Below, in pieces: positions 25,869 to 38,703 of a DNA stretch of 51,282 nucleotides. The stretch lies in contig JAGWLO010000020.1 of the NCBI GenBank assembly GCA_028872015.1, positions 1 through 51,282 on the forward strand. Reading direction: 5' to 3'. The notes beneath the pieces were generated by a model that did no database searches, was not told the origin of the DNA, and saw only the letters and a program-made list of their open reading frames with translations. This stretch comes from Burkholderiales bacterium. GTDB lineage: Bacteria > Pseudomonadota > Gammaproteobacteria > Burkholderiales > Burkholderiaceae_C. How positions within the stretch are numbered: position 1 is the first letter of the stretch; every line of letters starts with the position of its first letter. The position numbers and the translations under genes were made by a program.

Positions 25869-27194
25869 ATGAGACGACGCAAATTCAACACCCTGGCGCT
25901 GGCTGCTGCTGCGCCGAGCCTGCCGGCGGCCGCAGCCGCGGCCACCGGGTCGCGTGCCGAAGGCGAAGACGGCGATTGCGTGAGCCATGTCGCCTGGTCG
26001 CGCCACACCAGCCTGTACGAAGTCAACGTGCGCCAGTTCAGCGCCGCGGGCACCCTGGCCGAGGTGCAGGCGCAGCTGCCGCGGCTGCAGGCGATGGGCG
26101 TCGGCGCGCTGTGGTTCATGCCGCTGCAGCCCATCGGCGTGCTCAACCGCAAGGGCACGCTGGGCAGCTACTACTCGATCCGCGACTACACCGCGGTCAA
26201 CCCCGAGTTCGGCACGCTGGCCGACTTCAAGCGCCTGGTCGCACGCGCGCATGCGCTGGGCATGAAGGTGCTGCTGGACTGGGTCGCCAACCACACCGCC
26301 TGGGACCACCCCTGGGTGAGGCAGCATCCGGCGTGGTACCAGCGCGACGCGCAGGGCCGCATCCATGCCTTCGTCTACCCGGCCGCGCCCGGCAGCGCGC
26401 CCGAGGTCTGGGCCGACGTCGTGGGCCTGGACTACCACCAGCCCGGCCTGTGGCCCGCGATGACCGACGCGATGGCCTTCTGGCTGCGCGAGGCCGACAT
26501 CGACGGCTTCCGCTGCGATGTCGCCGGGCTGGTGCCGATCCCGTTCTGGACCCAGGCGCGGGCGGCGCTGTCGCGCATCAAGCCGATGTTCATGCTGGCC
26601 GAGGCCGACCTGCCGGCGCTGCACCGTCGCGCCTTCGACGCCACCTACGACTGGGACCTGTGCACCACGCTGCAGCGCGTGGCACAGGGCCGCGACAAGC
26701 CGACGGCCCTGCACGCCTGGTGGCAGCGCGAGCAGGCCAAGTACCCGCCCGACGCCTACCGCATGGCCTTCACCACCAACCACGACATCAACAGCTGGGC
26801 CGGCAGCGACCGCGAGCTCTACGGCCAGGCCTTCGAGGCGATGGCGGTGCTGGCCGCCACGCTGCCCGGGCTGCCGCTGGTGTATGGCGGCCAGGAGGCC
26901 GGGCTCGACCGGCGGCTGGCCTTCTTCGAACGCGACCCCATCGCCTGGAAGGGCCTGCGCCTGCAAGGCCTGTACACGCGGCTGCTGCAGCTCAAGCGCA
27001 CCCATGCGGCGCTGGCCAACGGCGCGGCCGGCGGGGCGCTGCAGTGGCAGCCGGCGGCGCACCCACAGGTGCTGGCCTACACCCGCCAGCGCGACGGCGA
27101 AGTGCTGCGCGTGACCGCCAACCTCGGCCCCGACCCGGCCGAGCAGGGCGGCCGCGCGCTGGCGCCCTGGGGCTGGCGCATCGAGACCGCCTGA
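25869..27194 (+). CDS. Exported GH13 alpha-amylase family enzyme (small)
   Basis: This 441-residue GH13 enzyme has a signal sequence whose start, RRRKFNTLALAAAAP, looks like a twin-arginine (Tat) signal. The catalytic regions are complete: DWVANHT, GFRCDVAG (nucleophile Asp), MLAEAD (Glu) and FTTNHDINSW (Asp). The barrel is compact with a short C-terminal sheet and no extra binding domain. It probably works in the periplasm on short maltodextrins. It is not adjacent to the malEFGK operon but belongs to the same locus. Convergence with the MATE gene (28 bases between stops) ends the unit. Confidence 0.87.
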   Translation: MRRRKFNTLALAAAAPSLPAAAAAATGSRAEGEDGDCVSHVAWSRHTSLYEVNVRQFSAAGTLAEVQAQLPRLQAMGVGALWFMPLQPIGVLNRKGTLGSYYSIRDYTAVNPEFGTLADFKRLVARAHALGMKVLLDWVANHTAWDHPWVRQHPAWYQRDAQGRIHAFVYPAAPGSAPEVWADVVGLDYHQPGLWPAMTDAMAFWLREADIDGFRCDVAGLVPIPFWTQARAALSRIKPMFMLAEADLPALHRRAFDATYDWDLCTTLQRVAQGRDKPTALHAWWQREQAKYPPDAYRMAFTTNHDINSWAGSDRELYGQAFEAMAVLAATLPGLPLVYGGQEAGLDRRLAFFERDPIAWKGLRLQGLYTRLLQLKRTHAALANGAAGGALQWQPAAHPQVLAYTRQRDGEVLRVTANLGPDPAEQGGRALAPWGWRIETA

Positions 27195-27222
27195 GACGCG
27201 CGGCGCGCGGGGCCGCTTCGCC

Positions 27223-28572
27223 TCACCCCCGAGCCAGCCGGCGCCGGCTGGCGCGCGCCTGCGGCACCCAGGCCAGCGTGGCCCAGCGGCGCCACATCAG
27301 CAGCCCGCGCAGCCACTCGTCGGCGGCGTAGGCGATCCACACGCCCACCAGTCCCAGGCCCAGATGGCTGCCCAGCAGCCAGCTGCCGCCGGCCAGCACC
27401 ACCAGCATCGACGCCGCACCCGCCAGCACCGGGTAGCGCGCGTCGCCGGCCGCGCGCAGGGCGTTGATGACGACCAGGTTGAAGGTGCGGCCGGGCTCGA
27501 GCAGCACCGTCCACCACAGCAGCACGCTGCCGGCGGCCACGATCCGGGCGTCGGTAGTGAAGATGCGCAGCACCCAGGGCCCGGCCAGCGCCGCCGTGCC
27601 GGCCATCACCACGCTCACCGCCAGGCCCCGCGCCAGCGCGCGCCGCACCACCCGGTGCGCCTGGTGCAGCCGGCCGGCGCCGATGAGGTGGCCCACCACC
27701 GTCTCGGCCGACAGCCCGGTGGCCAGCCCGAACAGCAGGCCCACGCTGATGACCTGCTGCGTGTAGGCCTGGGTGGCGAGTGCGCGCGTGCCCAGGCTGC
27801 CGGCCACCGCCACGCTGACCATGGCTGCCAGCCGGTAGGCGATGTTCTCGGCCGCGCCGGGCAGGCCGATGTGCGCCACCGCGGCCAGCTCGGTACGGCG
27901 CAGGCGCCACCAGTCGGCCGCCCGGGGCACCAGCCCCAGGCGCCGCCGCCACAGCGCGCGGTGCAGCACCAGCGCCAGCAGCCGCGCCGCCACCAGCGCC
28001 AGCGCATACCCCGGCAGGCCCAGGCCGCCCCAGGACCCCAGGCCCAGCATCAGCAGCGGCGCCAGCAGCAGGTGCGTGCCGTGCATCGCCACCATCACCG
28101 CCAGCGTGTCGCGGGCGCGCAGGTGGGCCCGCATCACGCCGGCCATGCTCGCGTTCCAGGCATCCAGCAGCAGGGCCGGCGCCAGCAGCTGCAGCAGCGG
28201 CAGCGCCAGCGGCAGCACCCCGGCGGGGGCGTTCAGCAGCCGCAGCAGGGGGGCGGCGCCCAGCAGCGCCAGCAGCGCCGCCAGGCCGCCGATCCAGGTG
28301 CTGGCCCCCAGCACGGCGCAGGCCACGGCATCGGCGGCCGCACGCCGGCCGGCGCCCAGGTTCTGCGTCAGCACGACGCCGACACCGGCGCCGACGATGC
28401 GGAACAGGATGAACAGCATGCCCAGCACGTTGTTGGCCAGCGCGAACGCCGCGCCGGCGGCGTCGGACAGGTGCCCCGCCAGGGCCGTGCCGACGATGCC
28501 CACCGCGATGCCCAGCAGCAGCTCGACGAACAGCGGCCAGGCGAGGGCGAACAATCGGGGCTGGCGCGGCAT
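27223..28572 (-). CDS. MATE family efflux transporter
   Basis: This inner-membrane protein of 449 residues has about twelve hydrophobic segments in two related halves, as expected of a multidrug and toxic compound exporter driven by Na+ or H+. Typical family segments are visible (LFILFRIVGAGVGVVLTQNLGAG; LPGAAENIAYRLAAMVSVAVAG; TQAYTQQVISVGLLFGLATGLS). I chose ATG 28572 (MPRQPRLFALAWP), which begins just before the first helix; ATG 28587 adds five residues and neither has a good ribosome site. It is divergent from the ParA-like gene. The substrate is unknown. Confidence 0.87.
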   Translation of the reverse strand: MPRQPRLFALAWPLFVELLLGIAVGIVGTALAGHLSDAAGAAFALANNVLGMLFILFRIVGAGVGVVLTQNLGAGRRAAADAVACAVLGASTWIGGLAALLALLGAAPLLRLLNAPAGVLPLALPLLQLLAPALLLDAWNASMAGVMRAHLRARDTLAVMVAMHGTHLLLAPLLMLGLGSWGGLGLPGYALALVAARLLALVLHRALWRRRLGLVPRAADWWRLRRTELAAVAHIGLPGAAENIAYRLAAMVSVAVAGSLGTRALATQAYTQQVISVGLLFGLATGLSAETVVGHLIGAGRLHQAHRVVRRALARGLAVSVVMAGTAALAGPWVLRIFTTDARIVAAGSVLLWWTVLLEPGRTFNLVVINALRAAGDARYPVLAGAASMLVVLAGGSWLLGSHLGLGLVGVWIAYAADEWLRGLLMWRRWATLAWVPQARASRRRLARG

Positions 28573-28679
28573 GGCCAGACGGTACATTGCGGCGACGGCG
28601 GCGCCCCGGCCTGCGGCGCCGATCCAACACCGCGGCGCCACAGCGCGGCGGCGGGCCCCAACCCACGACGGACACCGGC

Positions 28680-29360
28680 ATGAGTCAGATCCACTTCATC
28701 GGCGGCGAGAAGGGCGGCGTCGGCAAGTCGCTGCTGGCGCGCGTGCTGGCGCAGCACTTCATCGACCGCGGCCTGCCCTTCGTGGGCTTCGACACCGACC
28801 GCTCGCACGGCGCGCTGCTGCGCTACTACGCCGACTACGCCGCGCCCATGCCGCTGGACGGCCACGACAGCCTGGACCGCGTGATCGAGGCCGCCGCCGA
28901 AGACCCGGCGCGCCGGGTGCTCGTCGACCTGGCGGCGCAGACGCAGGGCGCGCTGCTGCGCTGGCTGGACGAGACCGGCGCCGCCGAGATGGCCGCGGGC
29001 CTGGGCCTGGCGATGAACTACTGGCACGTGATGGACAGCGGGCGCGATTCGGTCGACCTGCTGGCGCGCTGGCTCGACGGACCCGGCGCCGCGCTGCCGC
29101 TGGTGCTGGTGCTCAACGAGGTCCGCGGCGAAGGCTTCGAGCAGCTCGCGGCCTCGGGCCTGCAGGCGCGTGCGCAGGCGCTGGGCGCGCGCACGCTGCG
29201 CCTGCGCAGGCTGCCCGACGCGCTGCTGCAGAAGGTGGACGGTGCGGGCAGCAGCTTCTGGGCCGCCACCCAGGCCGGCGGCCTGGGCCTGCTCGACCGC
29301 CAGCGTCTGAAGGTGTGGCTGCAGAAGACCAGCGCCGAGCTCGACCCGCTGGGCGTCTGA
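28680..29360 (+). CDS. ParA/MinD-like P-loop ATPase (TraL-like)
   Basis: This protein has 226 residues and a deviant Walker A motif (GGEKGGVGKS) at about 8-17, the mark of ParA/MinD ATPases, followed by FDTDRSHG and VLVDLAAQTQ in the switch and Walker B positions. It resembles TraL-type plasmid transfer ATPases more than classical chromosome-partitioning ParA. No ParB or plasmid gene is near. A metacaspase gene follows 121 bases later on the same strand. The cellular role cannot be inferred from this alone; positioning a protein or complex is typical of the fold. Confidence 0.75.
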   Translation: MSQIHFIGGEKGGVGKSLLARVLAQHFIDRGLPFVGFDTDRSHGALLRYYADYAAPMPLDGHDSLDRVIEAAAEDPARRVLVDLAAQTQGALLRWLDETGAAEMAAGLGLAMNYWHVMDSGRDSVDLLARWLDGPGAALPLVLVLNEVRGEGFEQLAASGLQARAQALGARTLRLRRLPDALLQKVDGAGSSFWAATQAGGLGLLDRQRLKVWLQKTSAELDPLGV

Positions 29361-29481
29361 GCGACGGACCCTGACGCCCGGAACCCCGGCGCACCCGACG
29401 ACCTAGGGCTGTCGGCCGCGACGGCGGCTGCCGATCATCGGCGCCGCGCAACCCGCGCGACACACCACCGGGAGACGGGAC

Positions 29482-30435
<954 letters not shown>

Positions 30436-30584
30436 GCTTCGGGGCCGCCGGGTCGCCGTGACCCGGCGGCCGAAAAAATCTGCTCAAGTCGGCGCGGCGC
30501 CGGTCGAAAACCCGTTGGCGAGACGGCCCGATGCCGCCGCGCCCACCAGACCGGCCCTCACCACCGCCCCTGCGTCCACGCGCC

Positions 30585-31079
30585 ATGATCACCGTCGCCA
30601 CCGCCAGCGTCGCCGCCATGAGCAGCAGCGCCCTGCCGAACCAGGCCAGGCTCGAACAGCTGAGCCATGAGGCCGGGGCGCTGCGCCAGGAGCTGCTGCG
30701 GGCCCGAAAGTCGGGCGCCACCTCGAGCGAGACGGTCGACCAGGTGACGCGGCAACTGCATGGCGTGCAGACGCAGATCGAGCGCGTGGTGCTGACGATG
30801 CAGCTGGCCCGGCTGGGCCGCGGCAGCGCGGCCGGCGCGCAGGCGCCCGCCGACGCCCAGGCGACGGGGACGGCCTCGGTGCCGAAGGCCGCCAAGACCG
30901 GCGCGAAGGCGCCAGCGCGGGCCGATGCCAAAGCGCAGGCTCGCACGGCCGAGGTCAAGGCCGGCGCCGCGCCAGAATCCGGGTCGGCCAAGACCGCGGC
31001 CGCGCAGGCCGCCGCCGGCCGCGACCCCTATCAACCAGCCTCGTCGCCCGCCGGCAGGCTGCTCGACGTGCGTTCCTGA
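30585..31079 (+). CDS. Uncharacterised coiled-coil protein
   Basis: This protein of 164 residues has no family I recognise. Residues about 18-75 form a heptad-like helix (LEQLSHEAGALRQELLRARK, VDQVTRQLHGVQTQIERVVL) fit for a coiled coil. The remainder is Ala/Lys/Pro-rich and probably disordered. ATG 30585 begins MITVATASVAAM; ATG 30615 (MSSSALPNQ) is the alternative. It is 149 bases after the metacaspase, with an A-run (GAAAAAATC) between, so it may have its own promoter. The codon pattern fits a real gene, though the tail resembles low-complexity sequence. Confidence 0.6.
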   Translation: MITVATASVAAMSSSALPNQARLEQLSHEAGALRQELLRARKSGATSSETVDQVTRQLHGVQTQIERVVLTMQLARLGRGSAAGAQAPADAQATGTASVPKAAKTGAKAPARADAKAQARTAEVKAGAAPESGSAKTAAAQAAAGRDPYQPASSPAGRLLDVRS

Positions 31080-31105
31080 GCATCGCCGGCCCGCCTCGCG
31101 CGCAC

Positions 31106-32038
31106 TCAGCGCGCGAGATCCGGGCCGAGCAGGAACCGCAGCGGCTGCCCGACCCGCGCGGCCCAGTCGGCCTCGGTGTGGTCGGCGCCTTGGAAGACGC
31201 GCGAGCTGTACTGCGCATCGCCGTAACCCCGCTCGCGCAGCAGCAGGTCGGCGAAGCGCTGGTGCACGCCGTACAGGGCGTCCAGCCCGGCCGTGCCATG
31301 GTCCATGTAGAGCCGGTGCGTGGCCGGGTCGGGCGCATGGTCGCGCAGGTAGCCGAACACGGCCAGCGGCAGCTCGGCGTTCTGCAGCTCGGGGACCGGC
31401 CCCCAGGCCGTGGGCCGGCCCACCCAGTGCGTGGACAGGCAGGCCGCGCCGCCGAAGACCTGCGGGTACTCGCTCATCGCGTACAGCGCGATCAGCCCGC
31501 CCATGCTCGAGCCCATCACGAACGTGTGCGCGGGGCCGGGCCGCGTGGCATAGCGGCGGTCGATCTCGGGCTTGAGTTCCTCGACCAGGAAGCGCAGGTA
31601 GTCATCGGCCTTCGAGCGACCGTTCGAGGCCTGCTCGACATAGCGCCGGCGCACGGGCTCGCTGGCCAGGGCCAGCGCCTTCTGCGGGAAGTACTCGGCA
31701 TAGCGTTCGGCGCCGCCGTTCCAGACCCCGACCACGATGGTCGGGGGCACCTCGCCAGCATCGATCAGGCGCTGCAGCGCGACGTCGACGTGCCAGGCCT
31801 GGTGGTTCCAGGTCGTGGCAGCGTCGAACAGCATCTGGCCGTCCTGCATGTAGAGCACGTCGTAGCGGCGGGCCGGGTCGTAGCCGCGCGGCAGCCAGAC
31901 ATCGACCGGCCGCTCGGCCACGTACTTCGAGGCCCCGCCGGGCAGGCGCTCGAGGTGGCCGACCTGGGCCCGCGGCAAGGGCTGCGCGAGCGCCCCGGCA
32001 GCCACCATCGCCCCCAGCACCAGCGCCACCGGCCTCAT
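31106..32038 (-). CDS. Exported esterase/hydrolase of the Esterase D (PF00756-like) family
   Basis: This alpha/beta hydrolase of 310 residues has a signal peptide (cleavage near ALA^QPLP). The nucleophile elbow is GSSMGG (Ser at about 178), and a C-terminal GADHTEADWAARV supplies the catalytic His. The early VWLPRGYDPARRYDVLYMQDGQ is typical of enterochelin-esterase and feruloyl-esterase relatives. Its ATG overlaps the stop of the upstream GH13 gene (ATGA), so it is translated with the maltodextrin operon as its last gene. It may deacylate decorated carbohydrate, but the ester it cuts is unknown. Confidence 0.85.
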   Translation of the reverse strand: MRPVALVLGAMVAAGALAQPLPRAQVGHLERLPGGASKYVAERPVDVWLPRGYDPARRYDVLYMQDGQMLFDAATTWNHQAWHVDVALQRLIDAGEVPPTIVVGVWNGGAERYAEYFPQKALALASEPVRRRYVEQASNGRSKADDYLRFLVEELKPEIDRRYATRPGPAHTFVMGSSMGGLIALYAMSEYPQVFGGAACLSTHWVGRPTAWGPVPELQNAELPLAVFGYLRDHAPDPATHRLYMDHGTAGLDALYGVHQRFADLLLRERGYGDAQYSSRVFQGADHTEADWAARVGQPLRFLLGPDLAR

Positions 32039-33645
32039 TGCACGCGCTTGTAGTTGCTGTAGCCGCCCTGCGGCGTGAGGTCGGGCCGCAGCACCAGAAA
32101 GCCGTGGGCCGGCAGGCTGACGTCGAGCATCGACGAGGCGATGCGCAGCGGCGCGTGCGCGCCCAGCAGGTCGACCAGCCGCGTGCCGTCCATCAGCTTG
32201 GAATCGGTCAGCATCACGGTCTCCTGCACCGGCTCGGCGGCGGCGTTGACGAGCACGATCACGCTCTCGCCGGCGCGGTCGGTGCGGCGCTCGAAGGCGA
32301 ACAACCGGTTCGCCACGGCGAGCCTGAAGTCGCCCACGCGCAGGGCGCGGCTGGCGCGGTGCAGGGCGATCAGCTGCTTCGTCCAGGTCAGCGCCGGGTT
32401 GTCGTCGCGGACCCGGTCCCAGCGCATGGGCGCGCGCATCGCCGGGTCGGCGCCGCCGGTCATCCCCAGCTCGTCGCCGTAGTAGAGGTTGGGTGAACCG
32501 GGCAGCGTGAACTGCAGTACCTGGGCCAGGCGGCGCTCGGCCTCGTCGGGCAGCACGGTGGCCAGGCGCTCGGTGTCGTGGTTGCCGAGGTAGATCCAGC
32601 TCTTGAGCATGGGCTCGATGCCGGCGTCGCGGACCAGGCGCGCGATCATCCGGCCGCCGGTGGCGGTGTCGATGCGGCCCTGTGCCAGGCCCAGGATGAT
32701 GTGGCGCAGCGTGAAGCCCAGCACGCCGTCGACCGAGGGGAACCACTCCTGCGGGTAGTTGGCGATCTCGCCCAGCACCAGCGAGCCCGGCTTCTGCGCA
32801 TGCGCGGCCGCCGTCAGCTCGCCCAGGAAGCGGAAGCCGATGTCGAACGCCACGTCCAGGCGCCAGCCGTCGATGCCGTCGCGCAGCCAGCCGCGCACCA
32901 CCGAATCGGGGTCGCCCCAGAGGTAGGCGCGCACGGCCGGGTTCTCCAGGTTCAGCTCGGGCAGGCTCTGCGCCTGCGCCCAGGCGCGCGCGCCGCCCGG
33001 GTACTGCGGGCCGAAGTAGAACCAGTCTCGGTACGGGCTGGCCGGGTCGGCCTCGGCCTGCCGGAACAGGGGCGAGCTGCGACCCATGTGGTTGAAAACG
33101 CCGTCCAGGACCAGCTTCATGCCGCGGCGGTGCAGGTCGGCCGCCAGCGCCTTCACGTCGTCGCGCGTGCCGTACTCGGGCGACACCGCCTTGTAATCCT
33201 GCGTGTCGTACTTGTGGTTGGTGTAGGCGAGGTCGATCGGGTTGAGGTACAGCACGTCGGCGCCCAGCCCCTGCACGTAGTCGAGCCGGCCCTGCAGGCT
33301 CTTCAGGTCGCCGCCCCAGAAGTCGATCTCGTGGCTCCAGACATGGGCGCTGTCGACGTAGTGGCCGGCGCGCGGCAGGTCGTCCCAGGGGTGCAGCACC
33401 TTCGGCGGCGGGTACAGCGCGCGCTTGGCCTGGAGATCGGCCGGTGGCGCGTAGCGGTCGACGAACACCTGGTAGACGACGGCGCCGTTGCGCCAGTCGT
33501 GCGCGCGGGCTTCGAAGACGCCGGCCGCGGCGCGGTCGGTGGCGTTGGCGTAGGGCATGGCGGGCTGCGCCTGCAAGGCGCCGGTGTAGAGGGTTGCCGC
33601 TGCGGCGATGGCCGCCGCAAGGAGCCCGGCCGGCGGGCGCTTCAT
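32035..33645 (-). CDS. Exported GH13 amylase/maltodextrin hydrolase in the mal operon
   Basis: This 536-residue exported GH13 enzyme has its signal peptide ending at LQA^QPAM. Catalytic regions are complete: [18 protein letters not shown] (nucleophile), VLGEIAN (acid/base) and [37 protein letters not shown] at the front and [11 protein letters not shown] late in the barrel suggest a maltodextrin-acting enzyme such as a cyclomaltodextrinase or neopullulanase type, but a periplasmic one. ATG 33645 overlaps the malG stop by ATGA, and its own stop overlaps the esterase ATG in the same way. It would feed the maltodextrin transporter. Confidence 0.88.
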   Translation of the reverse strand: MKRPPAGLLAAAIAAAATLYTGALQAQPAMPYANATDRAAAGVFEARAHDWRNGAVVYQVFVDRYAPPADLQAKRALYPPPKVLHPWDDLPRAGHYVDSAHVWSHEIDFWGGDLKSLQGRLDYVQGLGADVLYLNPIDLAYTNHKYDTQDYKAVSPEYGTRDDVKALAADLHRRGMKLVLDGVFNHMGRSSPLFRQAEADPASPYRDWFYFGPQYPGGARAWAQAQSLPELNLENPAVRAYLWGDPDSVVRGWLRDGIDGWRLDVAFDIGFRFLGELTAAAHAQKPGSLVLGEIANYPQEWFPSVDGVLGFTLRHIILGLAQGRIDTATGGRMIARLVRDAGIEPMLKSWIYLGNHDTERLATVLPDEAERRLAQVLQFTLPGSPNLYYGDELGMTGGADPAMRAPMRWDRVRDDNPALTWTKQLIALHRASRALRVGDFRLAVANRLFAFERRTDRAGESVIVLVNAAAEPVQETVMLTDSKLMDGTRLVDLLGAHAPLRIASSMLDVSLPAHGFLVLRPDLTPQGGYSNYKRVQ

Positions 33646-34532
33646 CCCTTGACGCCCCCGGCCGTCAGGCCCGAGACGATCCAGCGCTGCGCGAACACGA
33701 ACACCAGGGTGATCGGCAGCCCGCTGAGCACGGCGGCGGCGGCGAAGTCGCCCCACAGGTACTTCTGGTCGTAGAGGTAGAACTTGCTGCCCACCGCGAG
33801 CGTGAGGTTGGGCTCTTCGCGCAGCAGCACGCTGGCCACCGGGTACTCGATGATGGTGCCGATGAAGGCCAGCACGAACACCACCATCAGGATCGGCACC
33901 GCCATCGGCAGCAGCACGTGGCGGAAGGCCTGCCAGTGGGTGGCGCCGTCGACCTTGGCGTTCTCCTCGATTTCCAGCGGGATGGTCTCGAAGTAGCCCT
34001 TGATGGTCCAGATGTGCATCGCCACGCCGCCCAGGTACGCCACGATGAGGCCGGCATGCGTCTCCACGCCCAGCCAGGGCAGCCGGGTGCCGATGCCGTC
34101 GAAGATGGCGTAGATGGCCACCAGCGCCACCGCCACCGGAAACATCTGCAGCAGCAGCATCGCGTTCAGCACCGTACCCTTGCGCCGGAAGGGCAGCCGC
34201 GCGAAGGCATAGGCCGCGGTGGTGGAGATGGCCACGATCAGTGCGGCCGAGATGGTGGCGATCTTGACCGAGTTCCACAGCCACAGCAGCACCGGAAACG
34301 GCGGCTGCGTGACGCTGCCGTCGGGCGCGGTGTAGGGGATGCCCAGCGCCAGCTGCCAGTGCTCGAGGCTGATGGTGCGCGGGATCAGCGAGCCGGTGGC
34401 GAAGTTGCCCGGCCGCAGCGAGATCGACACCACCGCCAGCAGCGGAAACAGCGTCACCACCAGCAGCGCCCACAGCCCGGCATGGGCCGCGATGACGCGC
34501 CAGCGCTGGCGCTTGCCCGTGACCAGCGCCAT
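33642..34532 (-). CDS. malG: Maltose/maltodextrin ABC permease MalG
   Basis: This permease has 296 residues, the same length as E. coli MalG, and a nearly identical ending (GLTAGGVKG). The EAA loop that docks on MalK reads [39 protein letters not shown] and [16 protein letters not shown] also follow E. coli MalG closely. It begins three bases after the malF stop. It should form the membrane channel with MalF. Confidence 0.95.
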   Translation of the reverse strand: MALVTGKRQRWRVIAAHAGLWALLVVTLFPLLAVVSISLRPGNFATGSLIPRTISLEHWQLALGIPYTAPDGSVTQPPFPVLLWLWNSVKIATISAALIVAISTTAAYAFARLPFRRKGTVLNAMLLLQMFPVAVALVAIYAIFDGIGTRLPWLGVETHAGLIVAYLGGVAMHIWTIKGYFETIPLEIEENAKVDGATHWQAFRHVLLPMAVPILMVVFVLAFIGTIIEYPVASVLLREEPNLTLAVGSKFYLYDQKYLWGDFAAAAVLSGLPITLVFVFAQRWIVSGLTAGGVKG

Positions 34533-34535
34533 GGC

Positions 34536-36062
<1,527 letters not shown>

Positions 36063-36188
36063 GTCAGCGGCTCCATCGCGCCCGGCGCCTTGGCAGTGAG
36101 AAGGTGGCTTTCGCCGCGACGCGAGCCGCCACGAACGCACCCGCACCCGCACCAAGCGATTCGACCCCCTGCAAGCGCGCCGGCCCTC

Positions 36189-37398
36189 TCACCGGCTCAG
36201 CATCCGTGCCGCCGCGCCGTCCAGCGCCGCCTTGGGCGACTGGCGGCCGTTGGTGATGGCTTCCAGCGCCGCGTCCATGGCGGGGAAGAAGCGCTGCATC
36301 TCGGGGATGTTGGGGATGGGCTCGCCGGCCTGCGCGTTGGCCATGGTGGCCACGATGTGCGGGTCGGCGCTGAGCTCGGCGTAGTAGGCCTTGTTGGCGG
36401 GCGTGCCCAGGGGCACGTCGGCGCCGATCGTCTTCAGGCCCTGCAGGCTGAGCACGCGCTGCTCGAGGAACTCGCGCGCCACGTCCTTCAGCGGGCTGGG
36501 CGCGGCGATCATGCAGCCCAGCACGCCGACGAACACCTTGCTCGGGTGGCCGCCCACGCTGGGGTAGGGTGCGACGCCGAAATCGATGCCGCTCTTGCGG
36601 ATGTTGTCCCAGGCCCAGGGGCCGCTGATCATCATCGCGATCTGGCCGCGGTCGAACGCCGCCTCCATCTCGGCGTAGCGCGCGCCGCGCGGCATGTGGC
36701 CCTCGTCGATCAGCCGCTTGAGCATCTGCGCGCCCTGCACCGCGCCGGGGGTGTTGACGCCCACCACGCGCGGGTCGAGCTCGCCGTCGGGCTTGCGGCC
36801 GAAGACGAAGCCGCCCGGCCCGGCCAGCATCGGCCAGCTGAAGAACGACTTGTTGTAGTCCCACAGGATGGCGTGCTTGCCTTGGGCCTGCAGCCGGTCG
36901 TCGAGCGCGATCACGTCTTCGAAGCTGGCCGGCGGGGTGCGCACCAGCGCCTTGTTGTAGATGAGGCCGATGGCCTCGATCGACAGCGGGTAGCCCCAGA
37001 CCTGACCCTGGTAGGTGAAGGCCCGCCAGGCGGCGTCGGCGATGGCCTCGCGCACGCGGCGCGGCGGCTGGATGGGCACGATCAGGCCCGAGCGTGCCCA
37101 CTCGCCGGCGCGGTCGTGCGGCCAGCAGAAGATGTCGGGGCCCTTGCCGGCGGCGACGGCGGCGGCAAACTTGTCGGGCGCGCCCTCGGGGTGCTGCACC
37201 ACGACCTCGACACCCGAATCGCGGGTGAAGGCGTCGCCCACCTTCTGCAGGCCGTTGTAGCCCTTGTCGCCGTTGATCCACACCAGCAGCCGCAGCGGCA
37301 CCGGCGCGTCGGCGCGAACGGGCCAGGCCCAGGCCGCCAGGCCGGCGAGGGCCGTGGCCGCCGCGAGGGCCCAGGCCGCGGCGTGGGTGCGGCGGCGG

Positions 37399-37409
<11 letters not shown>
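36189..37409 (-). CDS. malE: Maltose/maltodextrin-binding periplasmic protein MalE
   Basis: This binding protein has about 406 residues. The signal peptide has an arginine-rich start ([12 protein letters not shown]) and cleaves near VRA^DAP. The mature start ([23 protein letters not shown]) and the [17 protein letters not shown] segment match maltose-binding protein. I chose GTG 37409, which overlaps the malK stop by 11 bases and has AGGG upstream; an in-frame ATG at 37460 would put 62 bases inside malK and lengthen the leader unnaturally. A 126-base gap separates it from malF. Confidence 0.9.
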
Positions 37410-38517
<1,108 letters not shown>

Positions 38518-38533
38518 GTCGTGTCTCCCACTT

Positions 38534-38548
38534 TGTAGAGAATATACA
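38534..38548. promoter_or_regulatory. HexR-like operator 4 (malK operon)
   Basis: TGTAGAGAATATACA keeps the TGTA-N7-TACA frame, with wider symmetry TTGTA / TACAA, though the centre departs from the HexR consensus at three positions. It overlaps the predicted -10 box of the malK promoter and ends 16 bases before the GTG start, so a bound protein should block transcription. Confidence 0.55.
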
Positions 38549-38569
38549 AGTCGTGGCGCCAGCCAACAA
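38541..38569 (-). promoter_or_regulatory. Predicted sigma-70 promoter of the malK operon
   Basis: On the minus strand, TTGTTG and TATATT are separated by exactly 17 bases. This is the best promoter match I found in the window. Transcription would start near 38534, giving a short leader of about 16 bases that contains the GGGAG ribosome site. The -10 box lies inside operator 4. Confidence 0.7.
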
Positions 38570-38644
38570 TCAGCGGCAGCCCTGAGGAATCTGGCGTTTA
38601 CCCTTGTGAATCATCAACTTAGTTCCTTTGCGGGGGATCGGGCG

Positions 38645-38659
38645 TGTAGCATTACTACA
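38645..38659. promoter_or_regulatory. HexR-like operator 5 (malQ-pullulanase)
   Basis: TGTAGCATTACTACA is a palindrome with two mismatches to the HexR consensus and perfect TGTAG/CTACA arms. It ends 44 bases before the malQ ATG, and its start lies 111 bp from that of operator 4. Its centre could overlap a -10 box (CATTAC), but the promoter is weak by eye. Confidence 0.6.
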
Positions 38660-38703
38660 TCGCCGTCTGCCATTACGGCCCGGCCCGCACCACACGGCCC
38701 CCA

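Noticed and set aside
28680..29360. Evidence of an integrated plasmid from the TraL/ParA-like gene
   Set aside because: No ParB, replication, relaxase, integrase or attachment-site repeat is nearby, and base composition matches the neighbours.
36063..36155. Upstream extension of malF
   Set aside because: The extra 31 residues are basic and unlike MalF, whereas GTG 36062 has a clear ribosome site and matches the E. coli start.
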